Shown here piece by piece: positions 9,122-18,269 of a stretch of 64,000 nt of DNA. The DNA lies in assembly GCF_003284585.1 (NCBI RefSeq), contig NZ_QKRX01000001.1, positions 434,001-498,000 on the forward strand, in the 5' to 3' direction. The stretch is from Nitrincola tibetensis (GTDB taxonomy: Bacteria > Pseudomonadota > Gammaproteobacteria > Pseudomonadales > Balneatricaceae). Numbering within the stretch: the stretch's first letter is position 1; each line of letters begins with the position of its first letter. The notes beneath the pieces were generated by a model, which saw only the letters and a list, made by a program, of their open reading frames with translations, was not told the DNA's origin and did not search any database. The position numbers were made by a program, and so were the translations under genes.

Positions 9122-9958
9122 ATGGACGTTTTTGTGAATACTTCAGAGCAACAACGACTCTGGTTGATTGAGCTGCTAGCTTGGTGGGAAGGGCGGGTAA
9201 ATACCTCGGATTTAGTGCGAGAATTTCAAGTCACCCGCCAGTCGGCTAGTAAATGCATAAATCAGTATTTAGCTTTTCAGCCTGGTAGTCTTGCTTACAA
9301 CACTCATCAAAAAGTCTATCAGTCGACAGACGCTTTCAAGCCTTTATACCTCAATGGCGATGTAGCGGAGTACCTAGAATGGGCAACTCGCCATACCAAT
9401 ACTCTGGGCCTGAATATGCACCTTCCTTACGATGCAGTCCCTCTGCCACCGCGTCATATACAGCCCGAAATAATGCGACAGTTGGTGCAGGCAATTCGTG
9501 AGCATCGAGCCCTAGAAGTAGATTATGTCTCTCTCACCAACCCCGACCGAGAAGGTCGAATCGTTGTCCCTCATAGTTTTGTAAAAACCGGCTTACGCTG
9601 GCACTTGAGAGCTTGGTGCGAAAAAAGCCAAGAATATCGTGACTTTGTTTTGAGCCGTTTTCGCGGTGTACCTGAATTGGAACAGGTATCGGATAAAACC
9701 GGTGAAGATGACCACGCTTGGCACATCCTATCTGAGGTGATCTTCGCCCCTGATCCAAGATTAACTCCTGCCCAAAAAGACGTGATCCAAACTGATTACC
9801 AGATGGAAAACGGCGAACTGCGCATCACCACCCGAGCCTGTTTGATTCAGTATTTGATCCAGGAAATGCAAGTCAATACCAAAATGCTGGATCCAGATCC
9901 TAAAGCGCAGCAGCTAGTCCTAGTCAATAGAAATGACATATCCGAGTGGCTTTTTTAG
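9122..9958 (+). CDS. wHTH-WYL transcriptional regulator of the CapW/BrxR type, upstream of the cas operon
   Basis: A 278-residue regulator with three parts: an N-terminal winged helix-turn-helix (about residues 10-70, with DLVREFQVTRQSASKCI as the recognition region), a WYL domain (about 105-185, ending in the SRFRG ligand-loop motif), and a C-terminal WCX-like segment (about 205-278). This is the architecture of CapW/BrxR repressors, which sit next to defence loci and release transcription when the WYL domain senses a ligand, perhaps a nucleic-acid product. It lies 142 bases before cas3 in the same direction, so control of the CRISPR-Cas operon is the likely role. A related GTGTA element occurs in the cas3 promoter. 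Confidence 0.85.
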   Translation: MDVFVNTSEQQRLWLIELLAWWEGRVNTSDLVREFQVTRQSASKCINQYLAFQPGSLAYNTHQKVYQSTDAFKPLYLNGDVAEYLEWATRHTNTLGLNMHLPYDAVPLPPRHIQPEIMRQLVQAIREHRALEVDYVSLTNPDREGRIVVPHSFVKTGLRWHLRAWCEKSQEYRDFVLSRFRGVPELEQVSDKTGEDDHAWHILSEVIFAPDPRLTPAQKDVIQTDYQMENGELRITTRACLIQYLIQEMQVNTKMLDPDPKAQQLVLVNRNDISEWLF

Positions 9959-9995
9959 CGTTTGAGTTGCTGTTGGAGACGTTTGGGCTGTGAAT

Positions 9996-10012
9996 GTGTA
10001 AAAGAAATTTAC
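9996..10012. promoter_or_regulatory. Possible operator in the cas3 promoter region
   Basis: GTGTA at 9996-10000 overlaps a short palindrome, GTAAA-N5-TTTAC (9998-10012), in the gap between the WYL gene and cas3. It resembles the GTGTAA half-sites before the WYL gene. It could be a repressor site, but the match is short. Confidence 0.22.
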
Positions 10013-10100
10013 TGGTTATTTGAACAGGGGTTGTGGGGAGTAGGAGATGCGATTAGTTTTATTTAAAAGGATTCGCTCATTTGCGAAGAGGGAGTGACCA

Positions 10101-12569
10101 ATGACGTACATAGCGCATAAAAGAGAAAAAGATGGCGTGCTGCAGCCATTACAGGTCCACTTAACGGAGGTCGGTTCGATTGCTAGTCATTTCACAAAGA
10201 AAATAGGATTAACAAGAGCAGGGTTGCTTTTAGGCTTTTTACACGATTTCGGAAAATACAGCCAAGAGTTTCAAGACTATATTAAATCTGCAATAGGTTT
10301 AATTAATCCTGATGAAGATGCCTATGTAAATGCAAAAGGACTTAAGGGTAAGGTTGATCATTCAACTGCTGGTGCCCAATTTGTTTGGAACCGCCTTCAT
10401 ACATATGGTAAGGGAGGGCAAGGGGAGTTGTGTGGTCAGATACTAGCACTTTGCATCGCTTCGCATCATAGCGGTTTGATTGACTGCTTTAGCATGGATG
10501 ATAGAGCAGTATTTTCTGCCCGTATGAGTAAGTCCGATGATAAGGTACATCTTGAAGAATGCCAGCGTACGGCAGATCAAAAAATCCTTGAAGAAATTGA
10601 GCATCTTGCCAGTGTCGAGGTGGTGAAGGAACTGTTTGGGCAGCTAAGTCAGTTTGTCAATTTTAATACGTTATCAGTAATTGATTACTTCAATCTTGGT
10701 TTTTTTACCCGATTTTTATTCAGTTGTTTGATTGATGCGGACAGACTCAATAGCGCTGAATTTGAAGACCCTATTAGACTGGAAGAAAGGCTTAAGAATA
10801 CTGTACCTGTGCAGTGGGGTGTTGCCTTGGAGCGTTTAGAGAACCATCTAACAACTCTTGCTCCTCGAAACTATGTGGATGAGTTGCGTCGAGAGATATC
10901 TGAAAACTGCAAAAACAATGCGTATAAAGAGCAAGGGCTGTACACACTCACGGTACCTACTGGTGGCGGAAAAACGTACGCCAGCTTACGTTTTGCCCTG
11001 CATCATGCGAAGCATCATGGATTGGAGCGCATTATCTATGTAATCCCATTCACCTCAATTATTGAGCAGAACGCAAAGGTTATAAGGGACGTTCTGGAAA
11101 AAGATGACGACCAGCGGCCTTGGGTATTGGAGCACCACTCTAATTTAGAACCAGAGCAACAAACATGGCAGACCAAATTGGTCTCAGAAAATTGGGACTC
11201 ACCAATCGTGCTCACAACGATGGTGCAATTACTGGAAGCCTTATTTAGTGGTGGTACAAAAGGCGTAAGACGGCTGCATCAACTCGCTAATAGTATCCTA
11301 ATCTTCGATGAAATTCAGACATTGCCAGTCAATTGTGTGCACCTTTTTTGCAACGCCATGAACTTTCTCTCGCCACGATGTAATACAACGGCGGTGCTGT
11401 GCACGGCAACCCAGCCACTGTTGAATGAATTAAAAAGCGCAAGTAAAGGGCAGTTAATCATTCCTCAAGAGAATGAGCTTGCAGGAGACTTTGGTCGACA
11501 TTTTAGAGAACTGCGGCGAGTTGATGTTCACAGAATGTTAAAGCCTGAAGGATGGTGTGCGCAGGAAATCACGGAACTGGCAATAACTCAGTTTGAAGAG
11601 CGTAACAGTTGTCTGGTGATTGTCAATACCAAGGCGTGGGCACAAGAGCTGTATCAGCTTTGCGCTGAAAAAATGGATGAGTCTGAACTGTTTCACCTAA
11701 GTACGAACCAATGCCCAGCTCATCGTAAGGTGTTGTTGGCGGAGATCAGAGCACGGTTGGATAACGATCAGCCTGTGCTTTGTATCTCAACACAACTGAT
11801 TGAGGCTGGGGTGGATGTAGATTTTGCGACCGTTATTCGCTTCCTTGCGGGCTTGGATTCCATAGCCCAAGCAGCTGGGCGCTGTAATCGTAATGGCAGG
11901 CTGAAGGATGCGCAGGGCAATTTGGTTAAGGGTCAGGTTTATGTTGTGAATCCTGATAAAGAAAGTACAGGGATGTTGAAGGACATCGAAATTGGCAAGG
12001 ATAAGGCCGAACGTGTCCTTTCCGAGAGTCACGAAGACATCTTGTCACCTGAAGCCATCAAGCAGTATTTCCGATACTACTTCTTTGATCGGGCTGATGA
12101 TATGGCCTACCCACTGGTTGGGAAACATAGTCAACGTGATGACAACTTGCTGAACCTCCTAAGTGATAACCCCAGATGTAATGCGTTTTATAAGGATAGA
12201 AAGCCGGGTCAGCTAGTAAAGATCCCATTATTACGACAGGCATTTATGGAATCTGGGAAACAATTCAAAGCCATTGACGCACCAACTCAAGCTGTAATTG
12301 TACAGTACGGTGATGGTCAAAATCTTGTGGCTGAGCTTTGTTCAGTCGTCAAAGAGTTTGACGCTCATCGCTACTACCAGCTATTACGGCAAGCTCAGAA
12401 ATACAGTGTTAATGTGTTTCCCAATGTATGGACAAAACTGTTTGATGCGGCAGCGGTTCAAGAAATTCAGCCTGGGTATGGTATCTATTACCTTGCGGAG
12501 GAGTTTTATAGTGAGAAGTTTGGACTCAGCGACCAAGTTGTAGGGCAGAAAGCATTTCTAAGTGTTTAG
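10101..12569 (+). CDS. cas3: CRISPR-associated nuclease/helicase Cas3 (type I-C)
   Basis: An 822-residue effector that Cascade recruits to unwind and degrade target DNA. The N-terminal HD nuclease carries FLHDFGKYS (about residues 46-54) and ASHHSGL, the metal-binding histidines and aspartate. The SF2 helicase follows, with Walker A PTGGGKT at about 286-292, the DExx box as DEIQ at about 402, the SAT-like CTATQP, and motif VI QAAGRCNRNG. The length and order HD-DExH-C-terminal domain are normal for type I. It is the first gene of the cas operon; cas5c starts 13 bases after its stop. Confidence 0.97.
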   Translation: MTYIAHKREKDGVLQPLQVHLTEVGSIASHFTKKIGLTRAGLLLGFLHDFGKYSQEFQDYIKSAIGLINPDEDAYVNAKGLKGKVDHSTAGAQFVWNRLHTYGKGGQGELCGQILALCIASHHSGLIDCFSMDDRAVFSARMSKSDDKVHLEECQRTADQKILEEIEHLASVEVVKELFGQLSQFVNFNTLSVIDYFNLGFFTRFLFSCLIDADRLNSAEFEDPIRLEERLKNTVPVQWGVALERLENHLTTLAPRNYVDELRREISENCKNNAYKEQGLYTLTVPTGGGKTYASLRFALHHAKHHGLERIIYVIPFTSIIEQNAKVIRDVLEKDDDQRPWVLEHHSNLEPEQQTWQTKLVSENWDSPIVLTTMVQLLEALFSGGTKGVRRLHQLANSILIFDEIQTLPVNCVHLFCNAMNFLSPRCNTTAVLCTATQPLLNELKSASKGQLIIPQENELAGDFGRHFRELRRVDVHRMLKPEGWCAQEITELAITQFEERNSCLVIVNTKAWAQELYQLCAEKMDESELFHLSTNQCPAHRKVLLAEIRARLDNDQPVLCISTQLIEAGVDVDFATVIRFLAGLDSIAQAAGRCNRNGRLKDAQGNLVKGQVYVVNPDKESTGMLKDIEIGKDKAERVLSESHEDILSPEAIKQYFRYYFFDRADDMAYPLVGKHSQRDDNLLNLLSDNPRCNAFYKDRKPGQLVKIPLLRQAFMESGKQFKAIDAPTQAVIVQYGDGQNLVAELCSVVKEFDAHRYYQLLRQAQKYSVNVFPNVWTKLFDAAAVQEIQPGYGIYYLAEEFYSEKFGLSDQVVGQKAFLSV

Positions 12570-12582
12570 TAGGGGGGAAAGA

Positions 12583-13287
12583 ATGAAAAACAGCATTAGT
12601 TTCAAGCTTTGGGGGAGATACGCGCTGTTCACTGATCCCATTACCAAAATCGGTGGGGAAAAATGTACCTACCATGTTCCTACCTATGAGGCGATCAAGG
12701 GCGTACTCAAGTCCATCTACTGGAAGCCGACCATTATCTGGCACGTGGATAAGGTGAGAGTAATAAAGCCTGTTCGAACTCAAACTAAAGGAACAAAACC
12801 ACTGGTTTGGGGCGGCGGAAATAGTCTGGCTATTTACACTTTCTTACATGAAGTGGAGTATCAGGTTCAGGCCCATTTTGAGTGGAATATGAATAGGCCT
12901 GAACTGTCGAAAGATCGAATTGATGGCAAGCATTTTTCGATTGCCCAGCGAATGCTTGAGAAAGGAGGCAGGCAGGATATCTTCCTTGGTGTGCGGGATT
13001 GCCAAGCCTATGTGGAGCCTTGTGAGTTTGGTGAAGGGGCTGGAGCCTATGACGACATAGATGAATTGTCATTTGGCCTCATGTTCCATGGTTTTGATTA
13101 CCCAGATGAAACAGGGGTAAGCGAGTTACATAGCCGCTTCTGGCGTGCCACTATGACAAAAGGAGTGCTTGAGTTTCCTATGCCTGAACAGTGTGAAATT
13201 CGGCGCTTTGTGCGGAAGATGGAGGCGAAGGAGTTTAATTTAGATGACAACATATTAGGTGTAGATATTGAGGAGGCATCGCTATGA
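12583..13287 (+). CDS. cas5c: Cas5c (Cas5d), pre-crRNA processing endonuclease of type I-C
   Basis: A 234-residue RAMP protein. In type I-C it replaces Cas6 and cuts the repeat to make crRNA, then stays in the Cascade complex. The start ISFKLWGRYALFTDPITK and the segment TYHVPTYEAIKGVLKSIYW are the family signature. I chose the ATG at 12583 because AGGGGGGAAAG lies just before it. An in-frame GTG 21 bases earlier would overlap cas3. The end overlaps cas8c by four bases (ATGA), which indicates translational coupling. Confidence 0.96.
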   Translation: MKNSISFKLWGRYALFTDPITKIGGEKCTYHVPTYEAIKGVLKSIYWKPTIIWHVDKVRVIKPVRTQTKGTKPLVWGGGNSLAIYTFLHEVEYQVQAHFEWNMNRPELSKDRIDGKHFSIAQRMLEKGGRQDIFLGVRDCQAYVEPCEFGEGAGAYDDIDELSFGLMFHGFDYPDETGVSELHSRFWRATMTKGVLEFPMPEQCEIRRFVRKMEAKEFNLDDNILGVDIEEASL

Positions 13288-15347
13288 GTTGGATGGCTAA
13301 GCTCTATGATACCTATGAACAGGCTATGAAACTGGATCTACCAGAAGACAAGCGTTTAATGCCAATCAGTCATACATTACAGAATGCCCATATCAATATT
13401 GAGATTGATGGATGTGGAAACTTTCTGCGCGCAAAGATATTGGAAAAAACACAGATTGTTTTACCTGCCACGGAAAGGTCAGCAGGACGAAGTAGAGGGG
13501 AGGCTCCTCATCCATTGGCAGATAAACTGCAATATGTTGCGGCCGATTATGCGAAATTCGGAGGTAAAAAGAAGAACTATTTTGATGGGTATCAGGAGCA
13601 ACTCAAGCGGTGGTGTGAGTCCCAAAACAGTCATCCAAAAGTGTTGGCTGTTCTGAACTATGTCAGCAAAGGACGAGTCATTGAAGACTTGGTAGGTGCG
13701 AAGGTTTGTTACTTGGATGCTAGTAAACAATTACTGACTTCTTGGCCGTTTGATAACGTAGAAGAAAACCCCTTGCCACTATTGTTCAAAGTGTTGCCCA
13801 AAGAGAGTGGAGAGCTGGATCAAGGTAACGCGATGGTCTGTTGGAGTGTTATCAATACAGGTGATCTTATTCCTGAAACTTGGAAAGATGAATCAGTACA
13901 GCACGCATGGATTGCGTTTGATGCTGATGAGTCTGGGAAAGAAGGATTCTGTTACGCCTCAGGGCAACTTCAACCAGCTGCGTCCAATCACCCAGCTAAA
14001 CTTCGGCACACGGGAGATAAAGCCAAATTAATATCTGCCAATGATAATTCTGGTTTTACGTTTCGAGGACGTCTTGTTGATGGAGAGCAGGTTGCGGTTG
14101 TAGGATTTGAAACAACTCAAAAAGCTCATAATGCCCTGCGTTGGTTGATCTCCAATCAAGCTAACAGAAATGGAGATCAAGTGGTTATCGCTTGGGCAAT
14201 ATCAGGCAAACCTAGACCAGCCCTATTAGTGCCCACTTGGGATCTGGATAATTTTGATGTATTCACAGATGAAAGCCATGATGTGTTGTCGATTGCAACT
14301 GATCCTACAACGGATCTTGGGCAGAGCTTTGCCAAGGCCCTAGGACGTTATATGGCAGGGTATTTTGATGGTCGCATTGCCAGTCTCAAAGAGCATGAAA
14401 GCATAGTTGTGATGGGATTGGACTCTGCCACGTCGGGTCGGATGGCCATCATTTTTTACCGCGACTTTATGGCTAAAGATTATGTGAAAACCATCGAAAA
14501 ATGGCATTTACACTTAGCTTGGCCAATGCAGGTCAGTAAAGAGACTCAAGATAGCGGGAAGAAAGCTAAAAAAGAAACTTACTGGATCATCAGTGCACCA
14601 TCACTCTCAAGAATCTTGAAGGCTGCTTATGGCAGCATTGCTGATAGCAGTAAAGAGCTAAAAAAGAATTTATATGAACGTTTGTTACCTTGCATTGCTG
14701 ATGGGCGACCCTTGCCAAGAGATATTGTCGATCTTGCTATTAAGCGAGCTAGCAACAGAAATATTAAACGTCTGGGTGACAAGTACTCAACACCAGCAAG
14801 TGAGTTAAATGCGTGGTTGAGTGATTTATGTGTTGCGTGCGCGCTATACCGAGGATTTCATCATCCAGAGCGTCAACCAGATTCGCGTAAATGGAGAGAG
14901 TATAAAATGTCACTAGATACAAACCATACTGGCAGAGACTACCTGTACGGGCGCCTGCTAGCAGTCGCAGAACGAATAGAAGAAATCGCGATGTTTGTTG
15001 CGAAAGAACCAAGTAGAACAACTCACGCCAGCCGTTTGATGCAACGATTTTCCGACAGACCTGCATCAACGTGGCTAAATATTGAACATGCTCTTATCCC
15101 TTATCAACAGCGGCTTCGCATCAAAATGCCGCCTTTGGAGTCAGCATACAAAAAATTGCTAGACGATATAGCAGATGCTTTTGATCGAAAAGAGTTTTCC
15201 TCAGATAAGCGGTTAAGCGGCGAGTATCTATTGGGATTCCATTGCCAGCGCAAGTGGCTGAGAGATCATAAATTGGAAAAAGGGCATTGGGTAACCAAGT
15301 CCTCTGAAGAGCCTGAATTGACGGTATTTGAAGGAGAGGAACAATGA
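13284..15347 (+). CDS. cas8c: Cas8c (Csd1), large subunit of type I-C Cascade
   Basis: A 687-residue protein that recognises the PAM and stabilises the R-loop in type I-C Cascade. Recognisable elements are the N-terminal MSWMAKLYDTYEQA, the middle segment VAVVGFETTQKAHNALRWL and the C-terminal EYLLGFHCQR, all shared by Csd1 proteins. In other type I-C loci an internal start inside cas8c also yields a small Cas11c subunit; that is known biology and I did not locate the start here. It overlaps both neighbours by four bases. Confidence 0.95.
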   Translation: MSWMAKLYDTYEQAMKLDLPEDKRLMPISHTLQNAHINIEIDGCGNFLRAKILEKTQIVLPATERSAGRSRGEAPHPLADKLQYVAADYAKFGGKKKNYFDGYQEQLKRWCESQNSHPKVLAVLNYVSKGRVIEDLVGAKVCYLDASKQLLTSWPFDNVEENPLPLLFKVLPKESGELDQGNAMVCWSVINTGDLIPETWKDESVQHAWIAFDADESGKEGFCYASGQLQPAASNHPAKLRHTGDKAKLISANDNSGFTFRGRLVDGEQVAVVGFETTQKAHNALRWLISNQANRNGDQVVIAWAISGKPRPALLVPTWDLDNFDVFTDESHDVLSIATDPTTDLGQSFAKALGRYMAGYFDGRIASLKEHESIVVMGLDSATSGRMAIIFYRDFMAKDYVKTIEKWHLHLAWPMQVSKETQDSGKKAKKETYWIISAPSLSRILKAAYGSIADSSKELKKNLYERLLPCIADGRPLPRDIVDLAIKRASNRNIKRLGDKYSTPASELNAWLSDLCVACALYRGFHHPERQPDSRKWREYKMSLDTNHTGRDYLYGRLLAVAERIEEIAMFVAKEPSRTTHASRLMQRFSDRPASTWLNIEHALIPYQQRLRIKMPPLESAYKKLLDDIADAFDRKEFSSDKRLSGEYLLGFHCQRKWLRDHKLEKGHWVTKSSEEPELTVFEGEEQ

Positions 15348-16183
15348 GTTCATTAAGTAAGAAAATTGATTTTGCAGTAATTTTTTCGGTTAAGAATGCC
15401 AACCCTAATGGTGACCCGCTAAATGGTAATCGGCCACGCACCGACTATGATGGTTTTGGTGAGGTTACAGATGTTTGTTTAAAAAGAAAAATTCGTGATC
15501 GTCTGCAAGATGCTGGTCAAGCAATCTTTGTTCAATCTGATGAAAAGAAAGTTGATGAGTATGTTTCTTTGAGAAAACGTGCGGAAGGTGTCTTAGGTAA
15601 AGAAACTTTGAACTCAAAAAAAACATCAAGGAATGAAGCTGCGAAAAAAGCATGCCAGACATGGTTTGATGTTCGAGCTTTTGGCCAGTTGTTTGCATTT
15701 GAGGGAGAAAAGAAGGGTGGTGACGGTATATCTATTCCTATCCGAGGACCAGTCAGCATACATTCAGCGTTCAGCGTCGAACCTGTCAGTATTACCAGCA
15801 CACAAATTACTAAAAGCGTAAGTGGTGATGGCGATGGTTCTAAAAAGGGTTCGGATACCATGGGGATGAAGCATCGGGTCGATCAAGCTATTTATATTGC
15901 TTACGGCGCTATGTCACCGCAATTAGCTGAGAAAACCGGATTTAGTGACCAAGACGCAGAGGTAATAAAGCAGGTGTTACCAAAGTTGTTTGAAGGTGAT
16001 GCTTCATCTGCAAGGCCTGAAGGCTCAATGGCAGTAGAGAAAGTTATTTGGTGGCAGCACAGTAATAAATCGGGGCAATATTCGTCTGCCAAGGTACATC
16101 GAACTCTTGAAGTAAATGCTGATGGTAGCTATAACCTTGAAATACTTGATAGTTTAACTGCGGAAGAGATTGACGGTTTTTGA
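15344..16183 (+). CDS. cas7c: Cas7c (Csd2), backbone subunit of type I-C Cascade
   Basis: A 279-residue RAMP protein that coats the crRNA spacer as a helical backbone. The start KIDFAVIFSVKNANPNGDPL and the glycine-rich NRPRTDYDGFGEVTDVCLKRK are the Csd2 signature; GMKHRVDQAIYI and the C-terminal half are also typical. It follows cas8c with a four-base overlap. Its stop codon is followed in the same frame by the tail of an unrelated DUF4258 gene, so the original cas7-cas4 junction has been rearranged. The cas7 C-terminus looks complete. Confidence 0.96.
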   Translation: MSSLSKKIDFAVIFSVKNANPNGDPLNGNRPRTDYDGFGEVTDVCLKRKIRDRLQDAGQAIFVQSDEKKVDEYVSLRKRAEGVLGKETLNSKKTSRNEAAKKACQTWFDVRAFGQLFAFEGEKKGGDGISIPIRGPVSIHSAFSVEPVSITSTQITKSVSGDGDGSKKGSDTMGMKHRVDQAIYIAYGAMSPQLAEKTGFSDQDAEVIKQVLPKLFEGDASSARPEGSMAVEKVIWWQHSNKSGQYSSAKVHRTLEVNADGSYNLEILDSLTAEEIDGF

Positions 16184-16375
16184 TATTTCAGTGTCAAGGA
16201 CTACCCTGATGACAGCCCTTACCCCAGCCAACTTCGTCTTGGTTGGGTTAACAATAAAGCCATTCATGTGGTTGTTTCCAAAAATGCGGAAAACAATTCA
16301 TGTTATGTCATCACTGCCTATTATCCTTCATCGGAAATCTGGCATGAAGATTTCAGAACTAGGAGACAAAAATGA
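16184..16375 (+). pseudogene. 5'-truncated DUF4258 (toxin-like) remnant inside the cas operon
   Basis: Directly after the cas7 stop, the same frame stays open for 63 codons and encodes the C-terminal two-thirds of a DUF4258 protein. It has YPDDSPYPSQLRLGWVN, then IHVVVSKN, then the tail ITAYYPSSEIWHEDFRTRRQ. The N-terminal helix of the family (HALERxxERxI) and any start codon are missing. Its stop overlaps the start of the YgiT gene (ATGA), the normal layout of DUF4258-YgiT pairs, where DUF4258 is the presumed toxin. I infer that a toxin-antitoxin pair was inserted here and the toxin later lost its 5' part. Confidence 0.82.
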
Positions 16376-16596
16376 AATGTGTCATTTGCAAACAGGGTGA
16401 AACCCAACCAGGAATGACAACCGTTACCTTCACTCGGGGTGAAGTCACTCTGGTGATTAAAAATGTTCCCGCTGACATTTGTGAAAATTGCGGTGAATAC
16501 TATCTTAATGATGTCATCTCCAGAAAAGTTATGGCTATGGCTGAAGAAGCACTAAAGCATAATCAGGAAGTTGAAGTGATTCAGTTTGCTGCCTGA
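16372..16596 (+). CDS. YgiT-type zinc-finger protein (MqsA-like antitoxin)
   Basis: A 74-residue protein with two CxxC pairs, CVIC (residues 2-5) and CENC, which form the YgiT/MqsA-type zinc ribbon. A short helical tail (KVMAMAEEALKHNQE) follows. Such proteins are usually the antitoxin partner of a DUF4258 or MqsR-type toxin, and the broken DUF4258 gene lies immediately upstream with an ATGA overlap. An AGGAG site lies seven bases before the ATG. Its stop overlaps the cas4 start (TGATG), so it is translationally coupled into the cas operon. It is not part of canonical type I-C loci. Confidence 0.87.
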   Translation: MKCVICKQGETQPGMTTVTFTRGEVTLVIKNVPADICENCGEYYLNDVISRKVMAMAEEALKHNQEVEVIQFAA

Positions 16597-17252
16597 TGGA
16601 TGAAAGAATCATGCAGGATACCAAGCTCATACCTTTATCAGCTTTACAGCACTTTGCTTTTTGCCCTCGCCAGTGTGCTTTGATTCATAATGAGCAGGTC
16701 TGGGCTGAAAACTTCCTCACAGCTCAGGGACAACAACTCCATAGCCGAGTAGATAGTGGTGAACCTGAAACCCGTAAAGGTGTGAGATTTGAGAGGGGCG
16801 TGCAGGTGGCTGCTCACTCTTTGGGTCTGATTGGTAAGATGGATTTGCTAGAAAAAGATACTTCGACTGGGCAGCTCACACCTGTTGAATATAAACGTGG
16901 AAGACCCAAGCCAACTGACTTGGATGAGATTCAACTTTGTGCCCAAGCTCTTTGTTTAGAGGAAATGACGGGGCAAACTGTTAAGGAAGGAGCACTTTGG
17001 TATCACCAAACTAGGCATCGTCATCCTGTGCAAATTAGTGATAGGTTGCGCCAACGAACAATGGAAGTTATTACTGCTGTTGCGCAATTATTTGCTAGTG
17101 GTCAAACACCACCAGCAAAGTACGAAAAAAAGTGTGATGCCTGCAGTCTATTTGATTTATGTAATCCTAAAGTCCTGCAAAAAGACTCGAGCAGACGGTA
17201 TATAGAGCAACTATTCGCAGAGGAGTTACCGGATGAAAAGGCTCCAGAATAG
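16596..17252 (+). CDS. cas4: Cas4 exonuclease of the CRISPR adaptation module
   Basis: A 218-residue RecB-like iron-sulfur nuclease that trims prespacers and selects PAM-bearing ends together with Cas1-Cas2. The cluster cysteines are at the N-terminus (FCPRQC) and C-terminus (KKCDACSLFDLC). The PD-(D/E)XK core is seen as GKMDLLE and PVEYKRGRPK, followed by the QLCAQALCLEEM helix. The start at 16596 overlaps the YgiT stop; an ATG 15 bases later (MQDTKLI) is an alternative. It overlaps cas1 by 20 bases. Confidence 0.95.
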   Translation: MDERIMQDTKLIPLSALQHFAFCPRQCALIHNEQVWAENFLTAQGQQLHSRVDSGEPETRKGVRFERGVQVAAHSLGLIGKMDLLEKDTSTGQLTPVEYKRGRPKPTDLDEIQLCAQALCLEEMTGQTVKEGALWYHQTRHRHPVQISDRLRQRTMEVITAVAQLFASGQTPPAKYEKKCDACSLFDLCNPKVLQKDSSRRYIEQLFAEELPDEKAPE

Positions 17253-18249
17253 CCTCTATATTAATACACAGGGCGCGTACCTTCATAAAGAGCGAGAAAC
17301 GCTGGTCGTTGACATTGCCAAAGAGAAAGTTCTCCAGCTTCCGATTCACTCTATCAGTGGAATCTTTTGTTTCGGTAATGTGATGGTTTCTCCTCAAGTG
17401 ATGGGTTTTTGTGGTGAGCGTGGAGTCAATTTGGCTTTTTTCACTGAATACGGTCGTTTTCTTGCTCGGGTTCAGGGGCGGCAAACTGGTAATGTGCTGT
17501 TACGTCGTTCACAGTACAAATATGCCGATACGAGAGCTACTGAGATTGCACGGACTTTGGTTGCAGCTAAAATTCAGTCGCAAAGACAGATACTACAACG
17601 TCATCAGAGAAATTATGGCAAGCAAGATGATGTTAACCAAACTATTGCCTTGCTCAAAAGTACTGTTGAAAGATTAAAAATTGCAAAAGATTTAGACATT
17701 ATCCGTGGTTTAGAAGGGGATGCAGCTGCACGTTATTTTTCTGTATTTAACCATCTAATCACTGAAAAATCAGGAGACTTTAACTTTATACAGCGGACAA
17801 GAAGGCCGCCAACCGATCCCGTTAATGCATTACTCTCATTTTTCTACGCTATTGTGGGAAATGATATTAGTGCGGCTTTACAAGGGGTAGGGCTTGATCC
17901 CCAAGTTGGTTTTCTTCATAGGGATCGACCTGGTAGAGATAGCTTGGCCCAAGATATCTTAGAAGAGTTTCGAGCTTACATTGTTGATCGTTTGGTTTTG
18001 ACTTTAATCAATCGCCAACAGATCAAAGCTGCCGATTTTATTTATGAGGCCAGCGGTGCTGTCAAGCTTAAGGACACCGCACGAAAAGTAGTCCTTCAGG
18101 AGTTCCAAGCAAGAAAGCAGAAAACCATCATACATCCATATCTAAAAGAGGAAATACCCTTGGGCTTGCTGCCACACGCGCAAGCGTTGTTACTTGCGAG
18201 ACACTTGCGTGGTGACTTAGAGTATTACCCGCCATTTCTGGCTCGATAA
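17233..18249 (+). CDS. cas1: Cas1 integrase (type I-C)
   Basis: A 338-residue metal-dependent DNA integrase that inserts new spacers at the leader end with Cas2. The N-terminal beta domain covers about residues 1-80. The helical catalytic domain has GLEGDAAARYF (metal glutamate), HRDRPGRDSLAQDILEEFR (histidine and the D/E cluster) and the Cas1c tail HLRGDLEYYPPFLAR. The length is typical of I-C Cas1. It overlaps cas4 and precedes cas2 by 20 bases. Confidence 0.97.
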   Translation: MKRLQNSLYINTQGAYLHKERETLVVDIAKEKVLQLPIHSISGIFCFGNVMVSPQVMGFCGERGVNLAFFTEYGRFLARVQGRQTGNVLLRRSQYKYADTRATEIARTLVAAKIQSQRQILQRHQRNYGKQDDVNQTIALLKSTVERLKIAKDLDIIRGLEGDAAARYFSVFNHLITEKSGDFNFIQRTRRPPTDPVNALLSFFYAIVGNDISAALQGVGLDPQVGFLHRDRPGRDSLAQDILEEFRAYIVDRLVLTLINRQQIKAADFIYEASGAVKLKDTARKVVLQEFQARKQKTIIHPYLKEEIPLGLLPHAQALLLARHLRGDLEYYPPFLAR

Positions 18250-18269
18250 AACATTTAAAGGAGTTCAAA

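Noticed and set aside
16170-16400. 76-codon frame overlapping the end of cas7 and the start of the YgiT gene
   Set aside because: It is out of frame with the recognisable DUF4258 remnant and shows no protein-like character.
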